This document shows positions 49,301 through 60,800 of a stretch of 64,000 nt of DNA, piece by piece. The stretch is from NCBI GenBank assembly GCA_016647705.1, contig CM028327.1, positions 8,875,726-8,939,725 on the forward strand, read 5' to 3'. The position numbers were made by a program, and so were the translations under genes. Numbering within the stretch: position 1 is the stretch's first letter; every line of letters begins with the position of its first letter. The notes beneath the pieces were generated by a model. It was not told where the DNA came from. It saw only the letters and a list, made by a program, of their open reading frames with translations, and did no database searches. The DNA comes from Eucommia ulmoides (Eukaryota; Streptophyta; Magnoliopsida; Garryales; Eucommiaceae).

Positions 49301-52300
49301 TATCTGAGGAACAAAACCAATTGCACCCTTTATGTGCTTTGAAACATACATCATTCCTGTGTGTTTCACCCTGATCACAGTTGAGGTGAAGAAACAAAGT
49401 TCGTGTGCTGTTCATCTTACCAATCTTTGGGATCAATATATTGCTTTCAAGGTGCACTAAGTTATTGCTTATTTGATCTCTATCTGTTTTCTCCTGTTTT
49501 TTTTTTCTTTAATGCGCACACACATATACTGTTGACTCATTCATAATCATAAGCACTTTTTAAATCATCTTACTAATCATGCATTTTGTCTAGGGGTGTG
49601 CAGCGGGCTGGGTCAATCCACCCATCCCGTGAAACCGCACCCCAAAGAAACCCGCCCAAGAGTAGCCCGCACACTGCGCAGCTATTAAGGCAGGAATCCC
49701 GCACAGTGCGTGGGTGGTTGGCGGATCAAGTAGTGCTGGAAGGGATTGGCTAGTGATTCATTCATGCTTGCTAGTGATTAAAACTTGGCTAAATTGCACT
49801 TTGCACCCTTGATGTTTGAGTGCAATCTCAATGTTCCCCTAATATTTTAATTTTCTCAATGCACCCCCAGAAGTTTGATTTTTGCCTCTCCAATCGGCAA
49901 GTTTCGTCAATCATAATTGCCAGAGTAACAACACGTGCATCATACTTGAGGGAAAAGTTAGAAAAACAACATGTGTGATGCACATGTTGTTACTTTGTCA
50001 ATTAAGATGGACAAAACGTGTGATTAGGCCAAGTAGATGCAAAATTCAAACTTAAAGGGGTAAATTGTGATCATTGATACATCTACTAAGTGTGATTTAG
50101 CCTTTAAAAAATGGTTAATATAATATTTATTTAGAGTAAATTGTTGGAATATCCCAATTTTTCCATTCGCTCCCTAATTCAACATTAAACTATTTTTGTG
50201 GACAAATTTGCCAATTAAACTCAATATGAGAATCTTTAAATGGATATTAGACATGATTTTTTTTACCCATCTATATATTTTCTTTGACATTATATGGACA
50301 AAATCCTGACGGAAATATATATTATTGCAGGTAAAAACGACTTCACCAAAGAAATACTGTGTTCGACCCAACATAGGCATCATCAAGCCAAATTCATCAT
50401 GTGATTTCACAGGTTTGTCTCCATACTTTGTTCTCCATTCCATCATCCAGCATTGGCCATTATAATTTTTCATTGCACATTTAAATTCAAACCATAAGCA
50501 GCTTCTTAGTCCTACTTACTACGGTAGCGTTCGTTTTGTATGTCTGGAAAAAATTTGTTTCGTTTCAATAATTTGTCAAAAAAACTTTGAACAGAACAAA
50601 TTATATATATATATATATATGTAAGTCTAAAGGCAATTCTCCTCTTACAATATATTTTTTGAGTGTGAGGGGGCATGTTGAATCTCACATTCGCTTGTGT
50701 TACCTAATCCTGAACTATATATGATGCCTAGGGTGTCTTTTGAGAGTGATTTAGGCCCATTGAGTTTTTATAGTTTCCAAATTTCCATTTTTGTTCCCAG
50801 TTTTCTCGAAAACATAAATCCTTTTTTTTTTTTTTTTGGGTACAAAGAAAACATATATCTAATAGTGCGTTTTGTATAAGGAATTTGATAAATTTGCGGA
50901 ATTTAGAAATGACACGATTTTTTAAAATTTAAATTTTTAAATCTCAACATTTGCAAATTTGTTGTTTGGTTATATATTTTGAAATTGAAATTTTGTAATT
51001 TCACCTTGACATTGAGAGGTATACCACTATACCTCATTCCGAATGATTTACGAAAAACAACGAATTTTAACTTATAAATATCATAAATCACCCTTATCAA
51101 AATTATTTGCTCTTCAAAAAATCCTTTAGGCAAACACACCCTAATGATATTTTTACTCTTTTTTCTTTATTGGGAAAAAAAAAACAGTTACTATGCTGGC
51201 TCAGCGGTCAGCGCCAGAGGATATGCAATGCAAGGATAAATTCCTGATTCAAAGCACAATTGTTCCCTTCGGTTCAACCGAAGAGGATATTACACCTAGA
51301 ATGGTAAGAGTTTTCGTGCGTCCGCTATTTCAAATTTTCTTCTTACTTACAATTTTTTTTTCTAATGGCACTTTACCGCCTTGTGGTTTGACCAAATTGC
51401 ACTTTACCCTCTTGTAGAATTTTCGTAAGCATTTACTCCTTTGTAGTTCAGACTAAACTGCAACAGTTATATTTTTCGTTAAAGTCAAAATTAATAAACT
51501 ATTTAATATTAATTGATATTTACCACCACCTTGGGTCGAGTGTGGTGATATCTGTTTACCCCAATTTTTTTCATTCCCTTTTATTCTCCTGGTCGGGTCA
51601 GTTAGGTTGGTTGTAATGGTAAATTTGTCATTTTACGCAATTCTGTTTACTATTTAACTGTTCCACTTTAGTCTGAACCACAGTGAGATAAGTGCTTACG
51701 AAAATACTGCATGCGGTAAAGTGCAATTCAATCAAACCACAAGGCGGTAATATGCCATCGATCATTTTTTTTTAAATATATATATATTTTATTTGACAGT
51801 TTTCGAAAGATAGTGCTAAATACATAGAGGACAACAAGCTAAGGGTTGTTCTGGTTGCTGCACCAAATCCTCCTGTTTTGGTACAAAATAATGGAGTTCC
51901 AAAGCAAGAGCAAGCTCTTGACTCTTCAATACAGAAGGAGAAATTGCTGCCTAGTGGAGTTGAAAATTTTCCTCCTCTCCTTGTAAGTATTATTTTTACT
52001 GTATTGCTAAGTCACCGTTTGGTAAGCTCTTTTTTTTTTTTTTTTAAAAGCAAAAAATCTTAAATAAAATGTTTATTTTGTACTTACAAAAATAAAAGTA
52101 CTTTAAAGTGTTGAAAAAGTAAAAAATTAGTTTTAATTCAAAAAAATATTTTTTTTTTCTATTTTTTATATTTTAAGGGGATCGATGGAATATGAACTCC
52201 GTATCTAAATTATCTACCATTTACGAAATTTCTTTAGAGGGTAAAATAACTTTTAAGCTATGCTTTACGTATTTCTACTTTTGATCAAAATGATAAATTA

Positions 52301-55300
52301 ATTTTTTTCTGTTTAAATTATCAGAATATGCTTAAAGGGGCAATTTCGTCTATTTCATCAAAAAAATTGATGGAAAATTTAACTCCATACATTTTTAAAC
52401 ATATTTTGTTAATTTAAATGGAAAAAAAAAATTAGTTTCTCACTTTATTTAAAAGTAGAAGTATGTAAAGTGTACATTTTTGAAGTGGATGGAGGTAAAG
52501 TGATAATTAAGCAAAGTAAAGGGGTAAAAGACAACTTATCCTTCTCTAAGGGGTATCATATTTTGGGTTAATTGACTTTTACCTCCTTATACTTTAGTGT
52601 TGTTTAATTTTGACCCCTCTACTTTAAAAAACTACACATCATCCCTTTCTAGTCTTCACTAAAGGGAGAAACTCACATTTTATTCCAAAAAATATAAAGG
52701 ACTTAATTAACCTTTTCTTTAATTTTAATTTATTATTTGAAGCTAAAAAAAGAAGAAAAAATAACATTTTCTCTCTCTACCCCCTTCTGTCCCTCTACTT
52801 CTATTTTTCTTTTCTTTAAAAAAAAAAAAGATAAAAAAAAAATTAATAAATGGTAGTTTTGTCCATTTCGGAAAATTAAATTTCAATAATTTTTTTTTAC
52901 CATATTTTTTTTTTTTTTATTATAAGTGGGATTATCATCACATGGATTATTTATTTATTTATTTTGGCAGCAATCTGAGGATGTTGAAGATATAAAGAAG
53001 GATAATGATGAGGTCATAACAGCTAACGTAGATGAAGGAAATGTGGTGGTGAGCCCTGTGAAGGATTTAGAGCTGAGCCCAGTTAAGAATGTGGATTCAG
53101 AATTGGTTGATGAAGCAAAACTGGAGGAGCTAAATAAAGATGTTGAGGAGTTGAAATCAAAGCTCAATATGTTGGATTCTGAGTTGATCCAGGTTAGTCC
53201 TTAATATATATATATATATTTTGTTGGTTTAGCACTTTTTCTCTGGATGAGTACTTTATAGGCTTTTGCTTTAAACTAAAGTGCAATAGTTAAATAATTA
53301 ACAAAATTGTGTGAAATGGTGAATTTACCTTTAGAGTAAACCCGGTACGACCCGACTTGGGGATTTAAAAGAAAGAAAAAGTATATTATTATTATTATTA
53401 TTATATATTTTTATTTTTTATGAATTATTTCTTTGTATTATTATTTTTTTTGGTACATAAGCTGAAGGAAGGGGTTGAACTCTAGACCTTCTACAAAGGA
53501 GATTAAAAACATATCTACGAGACTACAAGTCTTGAAAAGTATATTATTTGATATGACCTTATCTGATTCGGGGATATAAATGGGAATTAATATCAATTTA
53601 ATAATTTTGACTTTTTTAGGTTCGAAAAAATGTAACGGTTCTAATTGAGTTTATATCAAAGAGAACTAAAGTCCTTACCAAAATAACACGGGGGAATAAA
53701 TTGCATTTTGCGTAAGCCAAAAGGAGGGGGTTAATGCCATTAACCTTAAATTAATTTGGTCCAACTGGATTCCTTATTTTAACTAAAATTAATTTTTTAT
53801 CATTATTATTATTATATAAATTTGATATTAGAGAAAATTATTAAATTGTCTTTTAAATAAGTAATTTTTAATATTTTGTTCACATTTTTCCCCTCTTTAT
53901 TCTTTAGTTATTGAATTTATCGAGTTAATTGGTGTTAAATTTGTATTGTATATATAGTTAACGTTAACAAAAATATTGATACTAAAATTCTGATAGGGAC
54001 TAAAAAAATAAATTGTCTACAAATAGAATAAAAAACTCTAAACACAAAAAAATAGGGGACTTATATAAATAGAAACCCCATTTGTATCATTTATTTTCAA
54101 TAATACCAGGGGATTTTATTTATTGATTGATTAAAATCTCAATATTTTAGCAAAAAAAAATATAATAAAATAGAGAATCTCTTGGAGATGCTCGTTGCTA
54201 ATGATTATTATTAGGGTTAATTATACTTTATCCCCTGTGATATTCGTGTCAGCACTTTGCTCTCTGTAGTTTGGTCTTTATTGCACTTTACCCCCTCATC
54301 AGCAGTTTGTCCTTGTGGTTAGGCTTACATCAAGTGGTAAAGTGCAATAAAGCTTAACTACGGGCAAAGTGATGACGAAAATACCACAGGGGGTAAAGTG
54401 CAAAACGGCCTAATCACGTGGGGTAAAGTATAATTAGCTCTTATTATTTATCCTTGGTGAAACTTTTGTAGGCTGAATCTACAATTTCAAAGCTACAAGA
54501 AGAGAAGAGCATGGTCATGCAAGAGAAGGAATTATTTAATCAAGAGCTGGTTAGTCACTCTATCCTGGTTTTCTAAGGCGGCGTTTGTTTAGTGTTTTTG
54601 TTCCTAAATTTAATATTAAAAAAAATAGAAATAATTTTGTCTGTTCTCGTAAATTTGTTTTGTGTTAAGATAATTGAAAAGTGGGGAATGAACTATGTAT
54701 TGATATATTGAGAAAGAAATATAAGGTTACATATATTAAGAATATACAAAATAGAAACTATACATGAGTATTTATAGAAGAAGTGGGGTTAGGATTTTGC
54801 CCTATGGGCCAAGTAGGCTAAGTCTATTATTACACTAACATCCCCTCTCAAACTCAAGGCGGTAAGTGAGAGGTGAACTTGAGTTTGAAAATCAAATAGT
54901 GAAAACGTCTGGGTGGATGAGCCTTAGTGAAAATGTTTGTTGTTTGATTGGCTGAACTGACGGATTGTAGACGAACCATATTCTGGAGAATCAGTCTCGA
55001 TATGTTTTGTACGCTCGTGAAATACATCATTGTGAACGATCTGAATAGCACTCCTGTTATCACAGTATAAGATAGTGGCTTCAGGAGAAGAGATGCCCAT
55101 GTCAGCTAGTAGCCATCGAAATCAGAGAAGCTCTTTAGTTGTATCAGCCATGGCACGATATTCATCTTCAGTACTGGAGCGAGCAACCACAGTTTGTTTC
55201 TTACGACGCCAAGAAATGAGAGAATTGGCAAAAAAAAAAAAAAACAGTAACCAGTGGTTGAACGTCTGTTGGTTGGGTCTTTGGCCCAATCGGCATCAGA

Positions 55301-56508
55301 ATAAGTTTGTAAGACGGGAGCAGACTGAACTGAGAAATGAAGCCCATGAAATAAAATATCCCTGACATTGCCTATGCCGTTCATCAAGTCAGTCAGTTTT
55401 TGTTCGCTCTTCGGACTACTCATTACTCGGCTGTTATTCGCATTCTTCGCCGCGCATGTGGGCGCGTTCAGTGTTGTACGGTGATGAGTCTTGCTTAGTT
55501 GGAATCGTCTCGTCGAGACGGTTCCGACGGTATATTATGAGATAGATTTGGAGCCCTAGTTGAAGCGGTAGAGCTCAAAATTCAAGACGACGCAATTTGG
55601 GGGGTACCGTAGGTTGTGGGAGGCATGTGTGGGCGCGTTGGTACTCCAGTGGCGGTGATTTTGGTGGCGTTGTGTTCGTCTATGCAAGACGAAGATGGTG
55701 GTGTGGTGGTTGTTGATACCGGAGTGGTAATGAAGCCTATAACAGCGACAAAAATCACGGGAGAAAAGCAAAGGCGGCGGCATAAGCTTTAGGGTTTTGA
55801 AAGAAAAAAAATGTTTAGAGAGAACAGGTTCAGGAAAGATTTGCTCTTGATACTATGTTAAGATAATTAAGAAGTGGGAAATAAACCATGTATTGATATA
55901 TTAAGAAAGAAATACAAGGTTACATGTATTAAGAATATACATAATAGAAACTATACATGAGTATTTATAGGAGAAATGGAGTTTGGGTTTTGTCCTATGG
56001 GCCAAGTGAGCTAAGCCCATTATTACACTAACATTCTGAAAATCTAGAAACAACACAAAAACATATTTCTTTTGATCCTATATTTATGTTTCTGTTCCTA
56101 GTTTTCTGAGAACAAAAACAAGAAACAACAGGTTTCTAGGACAAAATTTTGAGAACTAAACGCAAAAAGTCCTCATATTTCTGTTTTCCGAGTTTTTTTC
56201 GGAGGAACAAAAACAACAAACAAACATCACATAAAATTTCAGAACCTAATTCCCAGTATCATATTCTTCCAAACATTTTTTTTTGGGGGGTTAGTTACAC
56301 TTTGCACCCCTGTGGTTAGGCTCAATTGTATCTTGTACCCCCGTGGCATTTTAGTCACCACTTACACACTTATATTTTTTTTATTTGGCAGATTGTGCTG
56401 AGGAAAAAGGGCGGCGTAAGGCGAGTTCAGGTTGGTTTTCCGTTCTTGTTTGTTTGTATGGTCGGACTGATAAGTCTATCGGTCGGATATCTCTTAAACC
56501 GTTCTTAG
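46290..56508 (+). CDS. VAP27: Vesicle-associated membrane protein-associated protein, VAP27 type
   Basis: Coding exons: 47616-47667, 49381-49451, 50331-50412, 51188-51303, 51800-51982, 52971-53192, 54472-54549, 56392-56508. They join in frame to 306 aa. A non-coding first exon (about 46290-46558, CT-rich) and a 1-kb leader intron (46559-47605) precede them. Residues 5 to about 130 are the MSP domain (LLDIQPRELNFTFEVKKQSS; VKTTSPKKYCVRPN; MQCKDKFLIQSTIVPFG), which binds FFAT-type motifs of partner proteins. Residues about 215-268 are predicted coiled coil. Residues 282-303 are a C-terminal membrane anchor, so the protein faces the cytosol from the ER. VAP27 proteins tether ER to plasma membrane and other organelles. 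Two ATGs lie in tandem at 47616. The remaining introns hold several small mobile elements. Confidence 0.95.
46430..46474 (+). promoter_or_regulatory. Upstream ORF in the VAP leader exon
   Basis: A 14-codon frame (MSPPSPAAPPEAQS, stop TAA) in the first, untranslated exon, after a CT-rich leader. If transcription starts in the CT tract, this is the first ATG a ribosome meets. It could lower translation of the main frame. Conservation is unknown. Confidence 0.5.
46860..47160. mobile_element. MITE, PIF/Harbinger-like, in the VAP leader intron
   Basis: Ends GGAGCCGTTTGATTG and (reverse complement) GGGGCCGTTTGGTTG are inverted, with TTA on both flanks (46857-46859 and 47161-47163). It is about 300 bp with no coding sequence. 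Confidence 0.7.
48238..48916. mobile_element. MITE, PIF/Harbinger-like, in a VAP intron
   Basis: Ends GGGTATGTTTGGTTGG and (reverse complement) GGCTATGTTTGGTTGG are inverted, with a TTA duplication on both sides (48235-48237 and 48917-48919). The inner sequence is A/T-rich and about 680 bp, with no transposase. Confidence 0.8.
49790..50110. repeat. Dispersed repeat in a VAP intron
   Basis: Phrases such as AATTGCACTTTGCACCC at the left and AAGGGGTAAATTGTGA at the right belong to the same broad repeat class as the foldback copies but do not pair well. An 18-bp palindrome-like centre (ACATGTGTGATGCACATGT) lies at about 49970. Confidence 0.4.
50660..50774 (+). repeat. TRIM remnant: polypurine tract plus one LTR
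   Basis: GTGTGAGGGGGCA followed by an LTR starting TGTTGAATCTCAC at 50676, the same family as 25876-26305. Only the 3' part remains; no primer-binding site or second LTR was found. It lies in a VAP intron. Confidence 0.7.
51361..51771. repeat. Foldback repeat of the TTTACCCC family in a VAP intron
   Basis: The left arm AATGGCACTTTACCGCCTTG and the right arm (reverse complement GATGGCATATTACCGCCTTG) pair over at least 45 bases, continuing with TGGTTTGA...AATTGCACTTTACC. At about 410 bp this is a long copy; the loop holds a Gly/Val-like codon-poor core with no gene. No target duplication was resolved. It begins about 60 bases after an exon end. Confidence 0.75.
53225..53760. repeat. Long, diverged foldback repeat in a VAP intron, with SINE insertion
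   Basis: The left part (GCACTTTTTCTCTGG, AAAGTGCAATAGTTAAATAA) and the right part (CCAAAATAACACGGGGGAAT, GGGTTAATGCCATTAACC) follow the TTTACCCC-family order. A SINE-like copy (53446-53545) sits inside it and splits the core. Confidence 0.5.
53446..53545 (-). repeat. SINE-like tRNA-derived repeat, copy 2
   Basis: On the minus strand it reads CAAGACTTGTAGTCTCGTAG, then GGTCTAGAGTTCAACCCC, then CTTATGTACC and an A run, matching 14326-14415. Box B-like GAGTTCAACCC is better kept here. Confidence 0.55.
54214..54440. mobile_element. Foldback MITE with 9-bp target duplication, Mutator-like
   Basis: A 227-bp element whose arms (GGGTTAATTATACTTTATCC against reverse complement GAGCTAATTATACTTTACCC) fold over most of its length. 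The flanks are TTATTATTA and TTATTATTT, 8 of 9 matching, the duplication size of Mutator-like elements. It ends 31 bases before VAP exon 8. Confidence 0.8.
54663..56033 (-). mobile_element. Small Copia fossil in the last VAP intron
   Basis: Two LTRs of 178 bp (54663-54840 and 55856-56033) with TGTTA...TAACA ends bound about 1 kb of interior. A Met-tRNA primer-binding site (TAGTATCAAGAGC on the minus strand) lies beside the right LTR and a polypurine tract beside the left, so it reads right to left. Inside are leader sequence and an RNase H piece (about 55106-55430); the other coding domains are missing, so it is broken and non-autonomous. The flanks TTTTG and TTCTG may be a worn 5-bp duplication. 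The LTRs differ at about one base in nine by eye. It is the same family as the element ending at 2830. Confidence 0.88.
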
Positions 56509-56957
56509 AACAAAAATATGTTTGTCTATATAAACTTCAAAAAATATAGTTTTTTTTTTGTTTTTTTTTCTCCCCTATGTGATATATCGGTTTGTAAGGG
56601 GAAACTTTGTATGATAAAATGAAGGAAAAAAAATTAAATTGTTAAAAGAGAGAGAAATGTGATATCGTTGAAACAACTGATTTATTTAGTTATTTAAATA
56701 AATTTCCAATCTTGCTTTATTAAGTTTTCTTTTTTATCTTATTTAAAAATCAAAAAGTAAGAAATATAATTTGAGGTACTATTTTAATCTACCAGTATCA
56801 AACACGTTTTTTATTTTTTACTGTTACATTTCAGTAAAAAGTAATATTTTTTTGTTAAATTAACTTTTTTGGTTTTTAAAAAAATACTTTTACTGAGCAA
56901 TGTCTTAGTTAATGTCAACGATGTTGAATTTGTGATTTGTGTTTGATATTATATTTA

Positions 56958-57225
56958 AGGGTTAATTACATTTTTACCCCTTGTAATTAGGCCGATTTGC
57001 ACGTTGTCTCTTATGGTATTCTTGTCGCCACTTTGTCTTTTGTCCCCTGTATTTAGGCATTTGTTACATTTTACCCCCTTCGTCAGTATTTTGCCCCATG
57101 TAGTTTAGGCCTATATCGGGGGTAAAGTGCAATAAGACTCAACTATAGGGACAAAGTGATGATGAAAATACAAGGGGACAAAGTGCAAAACGACCTAATT
57201 ACAGGAATAAAATGTAATTAACCCT
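56958..57225. mobile_element. Foldback MITE with 9-bp target duplication, Mutator-like
   Basis: Ends AGGGTTAATTACATTTT and its reverse complement pair almost perfectly, and the inverted match continues with TGTAATTAGG...TTTGCAC. Measured from GGGTTAA (56959) to TTAACCC (57224), the 9-bp flanks are TATATTTAA and TATGTTTAA, 8 of 9 matching. No coding sequence. Confidence 0.85.
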
Positions 57226-57644
57226 ATGTTTAAAGTCAATATATATTAATAAATATTAAAAAAGAAGTTGCTATAAAAATATAAAATAAAAATAGATGAC
57301 CATATAATGACTTTAAAAAAAAGAGAGTATATATTATACACACATATATGTATTGGGATCTTTTCATTCCTCTGAAATTAGTGGTGAAATCAAATTTACA
57401 GAACAAGAAACCCTTTCAATACAACCAACCCCTGGTCAGTACCCAAAAAACATACACCTATTTGGTGTTTTGAAAAAAATTAAAAATAAAATCGAAAATT
57501 TCCTATCGGGAAAACCTCATGGAGATGTACAAAATCCGGCTAGTCATTGACTCGTGACTTTGACCGGTAACATAACCGGGAAAAAAAAAAAAAAAAATCA
57601 AACCACGGCGCAAAACCCAAACCAAAAACATAAAAAATAAAAAA

Positions 57645-57803
57645 GGTTAATGACACTTTACTCTCCCATGATTTACGTGAATTGCACTTTACTTCCTGTG
57701 CTATATTTGTAAGCACATGAGGGGTTGTGTGCTTACGAAAATAATACAGAGAGGTGAAATGCGATTCACGTAAATCATGGGGGGAGTAAAGAGTCATTTA
57801 CCC
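57645..57803. mobile_element. Short foldback MITE of the TTTACCCC family
   Basis: A 159-bp near-perfect hairpin: GGTTAATGACACTTTACTC at the left faces GGGTAAATGACTCTTTACTC (reverse complement) at the right, both followed by CCATGATTTACGTGAAT. Flanks are A-rich, so the duplication cannot be judged. It ends about 40 bases from the NHX stop codon, so it probably lies in the NHX 3' UTR. Confidence 0.8.
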
Positions 57804-57843
57804 AAAAAAAAAAAGCATCCTCATTTGCTAACAATTGTTGGAA

Positions 57844-60800
57844 TCAACCCCCCTCGGATTTCCATTGTTCGGTTGGTGATCCGGGAACAAACGGGGCGAA
57901 GCCCCGCCCGCCAAAAACTGGTCGCATAAACCTGTTATCGAAGCGTTTCCAGTAGTGATGAACAGTATGAGAAGGTGTTTTCAGCAGCATTCTGAGGCTG
58001 TTTGGACGGGGAATATCATGGCCGTTACCGTTTGAAAGAAGGGGTAGTGTGAGAGAAACAGGAGTGGCAGGTTCTGATGAAACGGTTGAGATCAATGGTT
58101 TCGACGAGGGGAGCAAGAGCCTCACTAGTGGTTTTGTCATCAACCCGAAAACCTGCAAAAATTGAGAGATTTTTTTCATGGTTTTTTCTTGGGAAGGGGG
58201 GGGGGGGGAGGTTGATGATTTTTTATGGTTTAGATGGCGTTTGGTTGGTGTTTTTTTGTAAAATATGTGTTAAGGACATGTTCGGTTTAGAATTCCGAAA
58301 ACAGTTTTCGAAAACAATTTTTTGGGCAAATAGTATTTTTTTTTTTTTTTAATGGTAAGATGTGTCCAGGCCAACTTACACGCAACTCGACTAATCACCT
58401 TCCTGGGCATTCTTAAGGATGTACTCTCCCCTATCGATCTTGTGCATTCATAATTAAACACAAGAGCATATACAAGGGCTTATATGCTTGTGAAATATAA
58501 ACACAAGAAGTTTGTTAGATTACTCAGATAATAGAGGGGGTAAAGTGCAATATGAGTAAATCATAGGGGGTAAAATACCCATTTCTATAATGAATCAAAA
58601 CTAGGAATTGAGGCCAAGACAACCCTGATATATTTCTATTAAGGTGAAAATGTCTTACCGCCGTGCTGAAAAGAACAACTGTGATCGTACTGGTGATCAT
58701 TATTGCGTTGCCCCGAACATGTGTATGTCCTGACCTTGTAAACTGCAATGAAATCAAACTCGAAAAACTCAAGTCATGCTTTAAACTTCGGCCCGTCTGG
58801 TTCTCCTTTAATTCACAATTTTTTTCGTTTTTCAATTAGTCAATTTATGACAAAGCTATATTTTGGGGGTCATTGCATAAATGGTGCTATATCCCCCCAT
58901 GGTTCATGCAAATTGCACTTATCCCTCGTGCTGTTTTTATAAGCAAATAACCACCTTATGCTTACATTTCGTGAACACTTATTGTGTGTGTGTGGGGGTG
59001 GGGGGTGGGTGGGGTTATGCTTATGAAATATAAAAATAAGGGATTTTGTGCTTGCAGAAATATCACGGAGGGGTAAATTGCAATTCGCATAAAGCACAGG
59101 GTGAAAAGTGCAATTTGACCCAAATACAAGGGTGCAAAATTTAATTAACCCTAAGAAAACACTCAGAATAGCAAAGAAACTCATTTTGGTTTGGTTCTAG
59201 TTTAGATGATATTTTCTCGTATACTTACCGCGAAAACCTTAAATTCTGACCTTGTAAACTGTAATGAGTGAAGACTCAAAAACTCGATCATGTTAGGGCA
59301 ATGCCTCAAACTACCCACAAATAAATATACATTGCTTAGCGATCATTTGGTTCTCCTTTAATTTGCAAATTGTTCCATTTTTCATTTAGTCAATTTATGA
59401 ATAATTTTATTTTGGTGTTTCACCGTAAAAACTAAGAACACTCAAATTAGCTTAAGAAAACCATATAAGTTCTAGTCTCAATGCTATTTTCTTCTCTAAT
59501 TGTTGCAAAATAAGCTAAAAACTTAACTAAACTAACACAATTGATTTTCTTTTTCAACCATAAATAATGTATTGAATCCCACATCGCTTGTGAGAGATTG
59601 AGGTCTTACAAGTGATATCAGAGTCAAGATTAAGGGTTCGATTCCTTGCAGGAACGATTGTTGAGAGGGAGATTGTTGGTCATGTTTTGGCAGCAATTGT
59701 CCCGTGGCGGAGGCTCGGGGATGGGCGCTTGTGTGTGTTGTTAAATGCACCATAAGGCAAAGTATGTACATTTCCTAATACCAACTATTTTTAGAACGAG
59801 TGGTAATGCCTAAGGTCTTACAAGTATATATAAATGGAGAAATATATATAAAATCCTTTCATCCAAAATGACATAATTTCGACAACCAAACAAGCCCTAA
59901 GAGAATTACCTGATTATAAGCAAGGGCCATAGAAACAGCTCCCCTCATTAGACCAGCCCACCAAATTGTGACCTTAAAGAAAAAAAAAACGAAGAAGAAG
60001 AATTTGAGATCAATCAACAACAACCAACCAACCAATTTTTCTCAAATTGATTTAGAATTAGACATCATGACTCAGTTCTTACTTGCTGCTTGAAGTTGAT
60101 TTTCTCACATGGAGATTTCTTGGTCAAATTAGATAAAAATGATAGGGGGAATATAAAGGCTGCTCTCCCCACCAAAACCAGCACCAGAAGTATAGAGCTG
60201 ACCTTAACCGATGTGCCCGGGCTGAAAAAAATTAATAGAGCCATCAAATTTATATGAGTAAAGGTCGTGTTCAGTTTAGCGTTTATGTCACAAATGCCGG
60301 CTTCTTGTGTTTCTGTCAGTTTAGAACTATTTTCTCAGAGCATTATGGAATTGTTCTCAAATTTTCTATTTTTGTTCCATAAAATGTTCTCCCAAGTTTT
60401 TAGGACTATTTTCTCAGAGCATAACAGAATTGTTCTCAGTTTTCTATTTTTGTTCCAGGGTTTCAAGAAACAAAAATAATTATCCGAAAATAGAAACACT
60501 AAACAAACGCCAACTAAAAGGATTAATAAACCGTACCTATCGTTGACGAATCTCCACTTCTCCATATCCAAAGTGTCCATACCAACGTACAGAAAGATGA
60601 ATATCTCGGCAACGAATGACAATGTTGCAAAAGCATGCCTGTATTAAAAAAAAAATAACAACAACAACAACATGTTCTTTTAGGAATTTCAGCGAAAAAA
60701 TCAATCAACTGAAAAAATTTGATGTATTTAAACTTACTTGGTTGTAGTTCTTGAGCTTTCGGTTACATTGTGCCAGGTGTAGTGAGACATTACAATCCCG

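Larger units (their letters stand above)
56509..57843. other. Convergent gap between the VAP and NHX genes
   Basis: It holds both 3' UTRs and two foldback elements (56958-57225 and 57645-57803). No gene was recognised; the open frame at 57353-57550 has no domain. The sequence from 57560 to 57650 is A-rich. Confidence 0.5.

Noticed and set aside
53446-53545. A tRNA gene
   Set aside because: Box A and box B resemble a tRNA but no cloverleaf or acceptor stem forms. It fits a SINE better.
57353-57550. 65-codon open frame between VAP and NHX
   Set aside because: No domain, no splice context, and AT-rich intergenic composition.
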